Source of the DNA: Microbacterium sp. MYb45
Lineage (GTDB): Bacteria; Actinomycetota; Actinomycetes; Actinomycetales; Microbacteriaceae
Direction: 5' to 3'
NCBI RefSeq assembly: GCF_002979655.1
Contig: NZ_PCPG01000007.1
Location: 62,001 to 126,000, forward strand
Length of the DNA stretch: 64,000 bases
The notes under the pieces were generated by a model that saw only the letters and a list, made by a program, of their open reading frames with translations, did not search any database and was not told the origin of the DNA. Position numbers and translations under genes: made by a program. This document shows, one piece after another, positions 16,919-23,739 of the stretch. Each line of letters starts with the position of its first letter. The stretch's first letter is position 1.

Positions 16919-16924
16919 TAGACT
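16919..16924 (+). promoter_or_regulatory. -10 box of tRNA-Lys
   Basis: TAGACT lies eight bases before the mature tRNA; the identical hexamer precedes tRNA-Pro in this window. Confidence 0.45.
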
Positions 16925-16932
16925 TTGAGCAG

Positions 16933-17005
16933 GGGCCTCTAGCTCAGTTGGCAGAGCATCGGACTTTTAATCCGCGGGTCGTGGGTTCGAGCCCCACGGG
17001 GCCCA
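16933..17005 (+). tRNA. tRNA-Lys (TTT)
   Basis: A full cloverleaf of 73 bases: acceptor GGGCCTC pairs with GGGGCCC, D arm GCTC/GAGC, anticodon loop CTTTTAA giving anticodon TTT, and T arm GTGGG-TTCGAGC-CCCAC. The 3' CCA is not encoded in full. It reads Lys codons AAA and AAG. Confidence 0.95.
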
Positions 17006-17033
17006 CCGCAGGGTGAGCGCGGCGGCACCTGTC

Positions 17034-17498
17034 TCAGGATTCGCCGTCGTGCTCGCCCGCCAGCAGTTCCGCGCGGATGTCGGCCACGCCACTGGGCAGC
17101 GTCTCGCCTTCGAGTTCGAACGTCGGGGCTTTCGGGGTACCGCCGATCGCGCACACCGCGACGCTGTCCTGGCCGTCCAGCGTCTTGGGGATGACGACGA
17201 ACCAGAGGGACTTCTCCGCAAGCCACTCGGTGGTCGCCATGTCGGCGTAGTAGGTCGCGTCCGGTGCCAGGCTGCGCGTCTTCTCGGTGCAGAGCTTCAC
17301 GAGCTGGGGACCGGAGAATTCCGAGGCGGCCTCCGTCGGGTCCGGGGTCGGCGCGACTGTCTGCGACGGCGTGGGAGTGGGCGAAGCCGTCCCGGATGTC
17401 TCGGATGCCGACGGTGACGGGCTCGGAGCCGGCTCAGGGGCGCAGGCCGCGAGCAGAACGAGCATCGGCAGGAGGACGAGAGCAGGACGAACGCGCAT
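17034..17498 (-). CDS. Small lipoprotein of unknown function
   Basis: A 154-residue lipoprotein with signal peptide and lipobox LLAAC (Cys about 19), a Pro/Ser/Thr linker to about residue 55, and a globular part of about 95 residues containing two cysteines (LCTEKT and AVCAIGG) that may form a disulfide. I recognise no family. It converges on tRNA-Lys 28 bases away and diverges from the DJ-1-like gene. It is probably anchored on the outer face of the membrane. Confidence 0.78.
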   Translation of the reverse strand: MRVRPALVLLPMLVLLAACAPEPAPSPSPSASETSGTASPTPTPSQTVAPTPDPTEAASEFSGPQLVKLCTEKTRSLAPDATYYADMATTEWLAEKSLWFVVIPKTLDGQDSVAVCAIGGTPKAPTFELEGETLPSGVADIRAELLAGEHDGES

Positions 17499-17673
17499 GT
17501 CTGGATGCTACTGCCGCCGCAGCGGATTCCGAGGGGAGCGCTCCGGAGACGACGGCTTCTCCTGTATCACCGGCTCCTCGCAGTGGCCACCCCCTTCCCA
17601 CATTCGGGTGTCCCGGGAGAGGGTCTACTCGTCCGCTCCCCGCGGACGACCCTCCACGAAAGGACGACGAACC

Positions 17674-18219
17674 ATGACTCTCACCGGCAACCGAGTGGCA
17701 TTCCTGGCGACGGACGGATTCGAGGACAGCGAGCTCACCAGCCCCTGGGATGCGGTGACCGCCGAGGGCGCGAGCGCGACGCTGATCGCCCCGGACGGCG
17801 CCGCGATCACCGGGAAGAACGGTCACGAGCAGGCCGTGGATCTCCTCGCCTCCGACGCGTCGGCCGACCAATTCGACGCGCTCGTGCTTCCCGGCGGCGT
17901 CGTGAACGCCGACCACCTGCGCCTCGACAAGCCGTCGATCGCCCTCGCGCGGTCCTTCTTCGAGCAGCACAAGCCCGTGGGCGTGATCTGCCACGGCGCC
18001 TGGATCCTCATCGAGGCCGGTGTCGTGGACGGCCGGACGCTCACCAGCTACCCAAGCCTGACGACAGACCTGCGCAACGCCGGGGCGACCTGGGTCGACG
18101 AGGAAGTCGTCGTGGACGAGGGCCTCGTCTCCAGCCGCACGCCCGACGACCTGCCCGCCTTCAACGCGAAGCTCGTCGAAGAGATCGGCGAGGGCAAGCA
18201 CTCCGGGCAGACCGCCTGA
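17674..18219 (+). CDS. DJ-1/PfpI family protein
   Basis: A 181-residue class I glutamine-amidotransferase-like protein. The nucleophile Cys106 sits in VICHGAW at the nucleophile elbow, and the conserved acid is in DGFEDSE near residue 15. Family members include intracellular proteases, glyoxalases and deglycases; which applies here is not clear from sequence. The ATG at 17674 follows AAAGGACGACGAA. The 175-base upstream gap holds a weak GGAGCGCTCC palindrome (17535-17544). It runs convergent to the CGNR gene 9 bases beyond its stop. Confidence 0.9.
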   Translation: MTLTGNRVAFLATDGFEDSELTSPWDAVTAEGASATLIAPDGAAITGKNGHEQAVDLLASDASADQFDALVLPGGVVNADHLRLDKPSIALARSFFEQHKPVGVICHGAWILIEAGVVDGRTLTSYPSLTTDLRNAGATWVDEEVVVDEGLVSSRTPDDLPAFNAKLVEEIGEGKHSGQTA

Positions 18220-18228
18220 GCAGCGGTG

Positions 18229-18744
18229 TCAGGCCCGCGCCCGGTGCCGTCGGACGGCCGCGCGGTTCGCACAGCGCACGGAGCAGAAGCGCTGACGGCC
18301 GTTGCGGGTCACGTCCGCGACGACGTTCGTGCACGGCGCGGCCTGACACCTGCCGAGCCTGCTCATCCCCCGTGTCACGAGGTGCAGCGAGGTGCCGAGG
18401 CTGATGATCGCCCGCAACACGTAGGGCAGTGACGGCACGTCATCGCGGTAGTGCAGGTGCCAGCCCTCCCCGTCGTGGTTAGTGAGCCGCGGGTAGGCGG
18501 CCGCGGCCGCGAGCTGGGCGTTCAGCAGCAGAGCCCGGGCATCGGGGTCGGGCTCGTCGACGATCGCGAGCCAGTCGTCGATGACCGTCTTGATCCGCTC
18601 ATGATCATCGGCCGCCGGCGGGAACGTCTGCGTCATACCCAGCTCGAGGGTGCGCTCCTCGATCCCGGCGCGGTCGGCCGGCCAGTCGTTGGCGAGGGAG
18701 GCGGCCAGGAGCACCGCATATTCTCCGTAAGGGTTGAGATGCAT
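18229..18744 (-). CDS. CGNR zinc-finger transcription factor
   Basis: A 171-residue protein. The N-terminal 125 residues match the ABATE-type putative stress-binding domain, and the C-terminal CGNR zinc finger has paired cysteines in GRCQAAPC and FCSVRC followed by ANRAAVRRHRARA. Such proteins are thought to be ligand-sensing DNA-binding regulators. I use the ATG at 18744 (MHLNPYGEY) because a -10 box TGTAAT ends six bases upstream; earlier in-frame codons overlap the divergent gene. It probably regulates the divergent gene or itself across the shared 25-base gap. Confidence 0.85.
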   Translation of the reverse strand: MHLNPYGEYAVLLAASLANDWPADRAGIEERTLELGMTQTFPPAADDHERIKTVIDDWLAIVDEPDPDARALLLNAQLAAAAAYPRLTNHDGEGWHLHYRDDVPSLPYVLRAIISLGTSLHLVTRGMSRLGRCQAAPCTNVVADVTRNGRQRFCSVRCANRAAVRRHRARA

Positions 18745-18750
18745 AAGACC

Positions 18751-18756
18751 ATTACA
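18751..18756 (-). promoter_or_regulatory. -10 box, leaderless promoter of the CGNR gene
   Basis: TGTAAT on the minus strand is followed by six bases and the ATG at 18744, predicting a leaderless mRNA. Confidence 0.4.
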
Positions 18757-18769
18757 CCACGCTGGATGC

Positions 18770-18985
18770 ATGACCTCGCAGAACACCCTCCCAATACCCC
18801 GCCTCCGGCCCGAGACAGAGACCCACGAGCACGCGTGGCTCGTCGAGTCCCGGCATCCGACCGGTGAGGGCGTCGTCCTCTACGTACGGTGCGGGGGCTG
18901 CGGCACCCGCCGCGTCGACCTGCAGTCGCACCCGCACACGCCGCCGACCGCGCTGAGCACGGAGACCGGCGGGGTCCAGGGCTGA
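18770..18985 (+). CDS. 71-aa zinc-ribbon-like small protein
   Basis: A small protein with a CGGCGTRRVDL segment near residue 45, whose CxxC knuckle could bind zinc together with upstream His residues (HEHAW, SRHPT). The middle is beta-rich with WLVESRHPTGEGVVLYVRC. No signal peptide. The ATG at 18770 is separated by only 25 bases from the divergent CGNR start. I do not recognise the family; a regulator partner or nucleic-acid-binding role is inference from the zinc-ribbon look and the neighbour. Confidence 0.65.
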   Translation: MTSQNTLPIPRLRPETETHEHAWLVESRHPTGEGVVLYVRCGGCGTRRVDLQSHPHTPPTALSTETGGVQG

Positions 18986-19022
18986 GACTCAGGCCTCGAC
19001 GATCTCCGGCGCCGTCACGCCG

Positions 19023-19556
19023 TCACGCCGTCAACTCGATGAGTGTGCGCGTCGTCCGGAGGTTGCGGGCGGTGCCGGCCACGCCCAGCGCACGGTCCAG
19101 CACTCCCTTCGTGAGCTTCGTGGAGTGCACGCCGCCACTCCCGTAGTCGATCCACAGGTCGTTCCCCACGAGCTCCAGACGCTCCTCCGGCAGGAGTCGT
19201 CTCTCCAGCGCCTCGACCGCCCCTGCCGAGGGCGATCCCTCGAGGAACATCGCGTGCACGAACTTCACGTCACCCTCGGGAAAAGGCTGAGCGGACTCCG
19301 ACGCGACCAACTGCGTGTGCGTTCGGTGGATGACCGGAGTGTCGACCCCGAACTCCTCGTGGATCGCGACGCGCACGGCGGAGCATGCGGCATCCGGGTT
19401 CTCCGGAGTCGCGCAGATGATGTTGCCGCTCGCGATGTAGGTGGACACGTCGGCGAGATCGGTATCGGTCGCCAGCATCTCTCGCAACCGTGCCATCGGC
19501 ACGCTGTTGCGTCCGCTGACGTTCACAGCCCGAAGCAGCAGGACGCTGCGGTTCAC
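19023..19556 (-). CDS. DUF1697 family protein
   Basis: A 177-residue cytoplasmic protein starting LLLRAVNVSGRNSVPMARLREML and containing YIASGNIIC, which are hallmarks of DUF1697. Family structures show two ferredoxin-like domains; the biochemical role is not established. The start overlaps the nicotinamidase stop as ATGA, so it is the second gene of a two-gene unit. Confidence 0.88.
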   Translation of the reverse strand: MNRSVLLLRAVNVSGRNSVPMARLREMLATDTDLADVSTYIASGNIICATPENPDAACSAVRVAIHEEFGVDTPVIHRTHTQLVASESAQPFPEGDVKFVHAMFLEGSPSAGAVEALERRLLPEERLELVGNDLWIDYGSGGVHSTKLTKGVLDRALGVAGTARNLRTTRTLIELTA

Positions 19557-20134
19557 GCGTCGGTGCTCTCGACCAGTTCCGCACCTGCGTGCACGAGCTC
19601 TGCGAGGGCTGCTTCGCTCGGTTCCGGAGCCACCCCGGCGACGAGGTCGGTCAGAATCCGTACATGGACGCCGTGCGCGATCGCGTCGAGCGCGGACGCC
19701 CGGACGCAGTGATCGGTCGCGATGCCGACCACATCGGCACTGAGCACTCCCGCGGCAGTGAGGAGCGCGCCGACGGTCTCACCCGCCTCCGTCTCCCCCT
19801 CGAACATCGAGTAAGCGGGTTTGCCCTGCCCTTTGCGGACGTGGTGCGTCACGGCATCCGTCACCAGGAGCGGGTCGTACTCCGCACCGTCGGTACCCGC
19901 GACGCAGTGCACCGGCCACGAGTCGACGTAATCGGGCGTGCCGGCGAAGTGTCCGCCGTTGTCTCCCTGCGCGTCATGCCAGTCCCGCGACGCGATGATC
20001 ACCCCATAGTCGGAGGCATGCGCGGCGAGGAATGTCGTGACGGCAGCGGCCACCGCATCACCGCCCGTCACGGCGAGTGCACCACCCTCCGTGAAATCGT
20101 TCTGCACATCGACGATCAGAAGCGCTCTGCTCAT
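19553..20134 (-). CDS. pncA: Nicotinamidase
   Basis: A 193-residue cysteine hydrolase of the isochorismatase fold. The catalytic triad is visible: Asp9 (IVDVQNDF), Lys101 (HVRKGQGK) and Cys143 (ATDHCVRAS), with the metal ligands Asp51, His53 and His62 in SRDWHD and GGHF. It deamidates nicotinamide to nicotinate for NAD salvage. The length suits PncA. It leads a short operon with the DUF1697 gene. Confidence 0.92.
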   Translation of the reverse strand: MSRALLIVDVQNDFTEGGALAVTGGDAVAAAVTTFLAAHASDYGVIIASRDWHDAQGDNGGHFAGTPDYVDSWPVHCVAGTDGAEYDPLLVTDAVTHHVRKGQGKPAYSMFEGETEAGETVGALLTAAGVLSADVVGIATDHCVRASALDAIAHGVHVRILTDLVAGVAPEPSEAALAELVHAGAELVESTDA

Positions 20135-20162
20135 GATTCGAGGGTACGCCGCTGGAACGGGA

Positions 20163-20197
20163 AAGGCCCCGTGATGTTCTTCACATCACGGGGCCTT
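20163..20197. terminator. Bidirectional terminator beside tRNA-Thr
   Basis: A perfect 15-bp stem (20163-20177 with 20183-20197) and 5-base loop; on the minus strand a short T run (TTTCCC) follows. It ends the tRNA-Thr transcript and insulates pncA. Confidence 0.8.
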
Positions 20198-20200
20198 CGG

Positions 20201-20273
20201 AGCCGCTTGTCAGAATCGAACTGACGACCTTTTCATTACGAGTGAAATGCTCTGCCGACTGAGCTAAAGCGGC
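20201..20273 (-). tRNA. tRNA-Thr (CGT)
   Basis: A 73-base cloverleaf on the minus strand: acceptor GCCGCTT pairs with AAGCGGC, D arm GCTC/GAGC, anticodon stem TTTCA/TGAAA with loop CTCGTAA (anticodon CGT), and T arm GTCAG-TTCGATT-CTGAC. No CCA is encoded. It reads Thr codon ACG. A TAATAT -10 box lies at 20302-20307, 29 bases upstream. Confidence 0.95.
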
Positions 20274-20301
20274 GTGCGACGCGTGAGCGGCGCGATCACC
20301 G

Positions 20302-20307
20302 ATATTA
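20302..20307 (-). promoter_or_regulatory. -10 box of tRNA-Thr
   Basis: TAATAT on the minus strand, a near-consensus hexamer about 29 bases before the mature tRNA, predicts a short processed leader. Confidence 0.45.
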
Positions 20308-20342
20308 CCCTGTCTCGTGCCCGGTCGCGAATCGAGCCCGCC

Positions 20343-21899
20343 TCACTCGCAGCGCAAGCCGTCTTCGGGCACCACATCGTCGAGCAGGAACGCTTCGACG
20401 GCGTCGTCCACACAGACGTTGCCCTTGTTGTACCCGGTGTGGCCCTCGCCGACGCGGGTGATCAGGACCCCTTCTTCGAGCTGGTCCGCCAGCGACTCGG
20501 ACCACTCGTACGGCGTCGCCGGATCGTTCGTCGTGCCGATCACGAGAATGGGTCCTGCACCCTCAGCCGCGATCTCGCCGCGCGTGCCGGTCGGCGGGTA
20601 GGGCCAGACCTCGCAGGAGTCCGGTCCGGTCCAGTACGGGGCGATGGTCGGCGCGCCCGCGGCGATCTTGGCCTCGATCGCGGCTTCGGCGGCCGGGTCG
20701 TCCTCGACCGGGTAGTCCATGCAGTTGTATGCACGGAAGGCCTCGGTGGAGTTGTCGGTGTAGATTCCGTCATCGCCGCGTTTGTTGTAATAGTCGGCGA
20801 GCAGGAACGCCGTGGTCGGGTCTCCCTGCAGCGCCTCATCGAGGGCCTGGGTGAGGATGTCCCAGCTTTCCTGGGCGTAGAGCGCGGCGATGATCCCCGT
20901 CAGCAGGGAGTCCGCACCCATCATCCGCCCATCGCCGTTCTCGAGCGGAGTGCGGTCGACGCTCGCCAGCAGCGCCCCGAGATCGGCCATCGCCTCGTCC
21001 ACTGTGCCGTTGAAGGGGCAGTTCCCCGAGTCGAGACAGTTCTGCATGTAGGCGCGCAGCGCCGACTCGAAGCCCAGAGCCTGAGTCGCCCCGACCTCGA
21101 GCCCCGGAACCGCCGGATCGATCGCGCCGTCGAGCACCAGGCGTCCGGCCTTCTCGGGGTAGAGCTTGGCGTAGGTCGCGCCGAGGAAAGTGCCGTAGGA
21201 GTAGCCGAGATAGTTGAGCTGCTTGTCGCCCAGCACCGCGCGGATCAGATCCATGTCGCGGGCGGAGTTGACCGTCGTGATGTGCGGCAGGATGCCGTCA
21301 CTGTTCGCCTCGCATGCCTCGGCGAACGACTTGTGCGCGTCGAGCTGCTCGGCTTCCCACTCCGCCGTACCACGGGCGGCGGACGGGATGCCGTAGAGGT
21401 AGTCGTCCATCTCCGGTGCGTCGTAGCAGGTCACCGCGGTCGAGCCCCCGACTCCGCGCGGATCGAAGCCGATCACGTCGTAGTTCTCGATGAGATCGGG
21501 CCCGACGGCGAAGTCGAGGCTGCTCTGGACGAGCTCCACACCGCTCGATCCGGGACCGCCCGGGTTCGTGAGCAGGGAGCCGACGGGGGTCCCCTGCGCG
21601 CGATGCCGGATCACCGACAGGCTGATGTCACCGGCCCCCGGGTTCTCCCAGTCGAGGGGCGCCGTCACCTCGGTGCAGTCGAAGCCGGGGCCGCAGTCCG
21701 TCCACTCCAGCTCCTGCGAATAGAACGGCAGCAGGTCTTCGGCGACCCCGTCGGTGTCGGGGACGATGGTCGACGCCGGCCGCGACGACTGCTCGGGGAT
21801 CATCGCGTAGAGACAGCCTGAGAGCGCGACGGATGCCGCGGCGAGGCCGGCGATGACCGCGGCGGCGCGACGGAAGCGGGAAGTCGATCGGTTGTTCAC
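20343..21899 (-). CDS. Exported alpha/beta-hydrolase peptidase (TAP-like, S33)
   Basis: A 518-residue lipoprotein with basic N-terminus, signal helix and lipobox LSGC (Cys about 29). The hydrolase core has the oxyanion segment NPGGPGSSG, nucleophile elbow GYSYG (Ser about 228) and the final His in GEGHTGYNKG; a C-terminal TAP-like domain surrounds the His. Homologues are tripeptidyl aminopeptidases or SlpD/CaeB-type peptidases; here it should act on peptides or esters outside the membrane. Its start overlaps the holB stop as ATGA, an odd partner for a replication gene but frequent in actinobacteria. Confidence 0.88.
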   Translation of the reverse strand: MNNRSTSRFRRAAAVIAGLAAASVALSGCLYAMIPEQSSRPASTIVPDTDGVAEDLLPFYSQELEWTDCGPGFDCTEVTAPLDWENPGAGDISLSVIRHRAQGTPVGSLLTNPGGPGSSGVELVQSSLDFAVGPDLIENYDVIGFDPRGVGGSTAVTCYDAPEMDDYLYGIPSAARGTAEWEAEQLDAHKSFAEACEANSDGILPHITTVNSARDMDLIRAVLGDKQLNYLGYSYGTFLGATYAKLYPEKAGRLVLDGAIDPAVPGLEVGATQALGFESALRAYMQNCLDSGNCPFNGTVDEAMADLGALLASVDRTPLENGDGRMMGADSLLTGIIAALYAQESWDILTQALDEALQGDPTTAFLLADYYNKRGDDGIYTDNSTEAFRAYNCMDYPVEDDPAAEAAIEAKIAAGAPTIAPYWTGPDSCEVWPYPPTGTRGEIAAEGAGPILVIGTTNDPATPYEWSESLADQLEEGVLITRVGEGHTGYNKGNVCVDDAVEAFLLDDVVPEDGLRCE

Positions 21900-23053
21900 G
21901 GTTTCCTCCCGCTCGTGATCGTCACGAGCAAGCTCTCCAGTGCGAGCAGCGGAGCGACGTTGCGCTCCAGCGACTGCCGCGTCTCGGCAAGGTGGTCAAG
22001 TACGACAAGGGTACGGGCCTCGGACCAGGCCGCGGCGATGCCTTCCAGCTCGGGGCGCAGCTCGCTGTTGATGAGATCGTCGCCGCGGCCGAACTGCAGC
22101 ATGATCACGTCGCGGAACAGCGACTGCAGGTCGGTGAGCACGCGATCGATGCCGTCACGCAGGCTGCGCGTGGCACGCTTCTTCTGATCGTCTTCGAGCG
22201 CCGAGAGCTGCGTGCGCAAAGCCGGCGGCACGGCCTGCCCCTCGGCGATTCCGATCGTGCGCAGGAGCGAAGCCCGCTCCTGCGCGTCGCGCTCTGCCGT
22301 GAGAGCCTTCGCGTCTTCGGTCGCGGCCTGGATGATCCGACCCGCCACATCGACCGCATCGCCGACACCGCGGACCCCGATGACCGACCGGAGGGTCTCG
22401 TCGCGCCGACGCCGAGCCGCGTCATCGGTGGCGAGACGCTGCGCCATCCCGATGTGGCGCTGCGCATGCCGCGCCGCCTGCTCGGCGACAGCCTCATCGG
22501 CCCCCGTGCGCAGGGTGATGAGCCGGGCCACGTCAGCCACATCCGGCTCACGCAGTCGCAGCGAGCGGACCCGGGAGCGGATCGTCGGCAACAGGTCGGC
22601 CTCGCTGGGCGCGCACAGGATCCACACCGTCTGCTCGGGCGGCTCCTCGAGTGCTTTCAGCAGCACATTGGAGGTGCGTTCGACCATGCGATCGGCGTCT
22701 TCGACGACGATCACGCGATACCGACCAGCGGAGGGTGCGAAGTAGGAGCGCTCCACGAGAGCGCGGGCCTCGGCGATCGTGATGATCACCTTGTCGGTCC
22801 GGAGCGCCGTGACATCGGGGTGGGTGCCCGCGAAGACCTGCCGCATCACGGCCTCATCTTCGGGGTGGTCGGCGACCAGCGCGGCCGCGAACGCGTACGC
22901 GAGAGTCGAGCGGCCGGATCCGGGCGGGCCGGTGATCAGCCAGGCATGCGAGAGCGCACCCGGATCGGATGCCGCCGCACGGAGCGTGTCGACGGCAGCA
23001 TCCTGCCCCCACACGTCCGCCCACGGGAAAGGAGGAGGAACGGTGCGGGCCAT
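21896..23053 (-). CDS. holB: DNA polymerase III delta' subunit
   Basis: A 385-residue clamp-loader subunit. The AAA-type domain has a P-loop GPPGSGRST in which the usual Lys is Arg, and EDADRM replaces the DExH box, both consistent with a delta' subunit that does not hydrolyse ATP. LKALEEPPEQTVWILCAPS is a strong clamp-loader signature. With DnaX (also in this window) and delta it loads the beta clamp. It lies between tmk (56-base gap) and the exported peptidase gene. Confidence 0.92.
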   Translation of the reverse strand: MARTVPPPFPWADVWGQDAAVDTLRAAASDPGALSHAWLITGPPGSGRSTLAYAFAAALVADHPEDEAVMRQVFAGTHPDVTALRTDKVIITIAEARALVERSYFAPSAGRYRVIVVEDADRMVERTSNVLLKALEEPPEQTVWILCAPSEADLLPTIRSRVRSLRLREPDVADVARLITLRTGADEAVAEQAARHAQRHIGMAQRLATDDAARRRRDETLRSVIGVRGVGDAVDVAGRIIQAATEDAKALTAERDAQERASLLRTIGIAEGQAVPPALRTQLSALEDDQKKRATRSLRDGIDRVLTDLQSLFRDVIMLQFGRGDDLINSELRPELEGIAAAWSEARTLVVLDHLAETRQSLERNVAPLLALESLLVTITSGRKP

Positions 23054-23109
23054 GCACTCAGCCTAATCGCGACCACCGACGCCGACGGCATGGGTGTCGC
23101 TCGCACAGG

Positions 23110-23739
23110 TCAGCCGAGCAGTGCGCCGACCCGGGCACGGATCTGCTCCGCGATCACCGTCGGCGCTGCGGCGGCGTCGAGGACGAGGAACCTCTCGGGC
23201 TCGGCCGCCGCGAGGGCCAGGTACGCGTCGCGGACGCGCCCGTGGAACTCCGCCTGTTCTGCTTCCAGCCGGTCGAACGGCTTGTCGGCGGAGTCGAGGC
23301 GGGTGCGGGCCGCAGCGGGGTCGAGGTCGAGCAGCACGGTCAGGTCGGGCAGCGCGCCTTCGGCCGCCCAGAGCGAAAGCTCGCGGATCTCGGTCGCATC
23401 GAGCACACGGCCGGCACCCTGGTACGCCACGGACGAGTCGAGGTAGCGATCCTGCAGCACGACATCCCCGCGGTCGAGTGCGGGTCGCACGACCGTCGCC
23501 ACGTGGTGCGCGCGGTCGGCCGCGTAGAGCAACGCCTCGGCGCGCGGCGCGATGTCACCTCGATGATGCAGCACGATGTCGCGGATGAGCTGCCCGACCT
23601 CGGAACCACCGGGTTCGCGCGTGCGCACGACAGTGCGCCCGGTGCCTTCGAGCCACTCCGCGAGCAGATTCGACTGCGTGGTCTTGCCAGAGCCGTCTCC
23701 GCCTTCGAGCGTGATCCACACCCCGTGACCTGGAGTCAC
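23110..23739 (-). CDS. tmk: Thymidylate kinase
   Basis: A 209-residue kinase converting dTMP to dTDP. It has the P-loop EGGDGSGKTTQ near residue 15, the DR(Y/H) motif QDRYLDSS near 100 and a lid region with PDLTVLLDLDP. The ATG overlaps the topA stop by four bases. Placing tmk with holB and topA makes a DNA-replication run. Note the separate salvage kinase tdk elsewhere in the window. Confidence 0.95.
   Translation of the reverse strand: MTPGHGVWITLEGGDGSGKTTQSNLLAEWLEGTGRTVVRTREPGGSEVGQLIRDIVLHHRGDIAPRAEALLYAADRAHHVATVVRPALDRGDVVLQDRYLDSSVAYQGAGRVLDATEIRELSLWAAEGALPDLTVLLDLDPAAARTRLDSADKPFDRLEAEQAEFHGRVRDAYLALAAAEPERFLVLDAAAAPTVIAEQIRARVGALLG

Noticed and set aside
17535..17544. GGAGCGCTCC palindrome upstream of the DJ-1 gene as a LacI operator
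   Set aside because: Only a 10-base core with mismatched flanks; too weak compared with the 29676 site.
20274..21821. 515-codon frame antisense to the exported peptidase
   Set aside because: Same shadow effect; the peptidase has lipobox and catalytic motifs.
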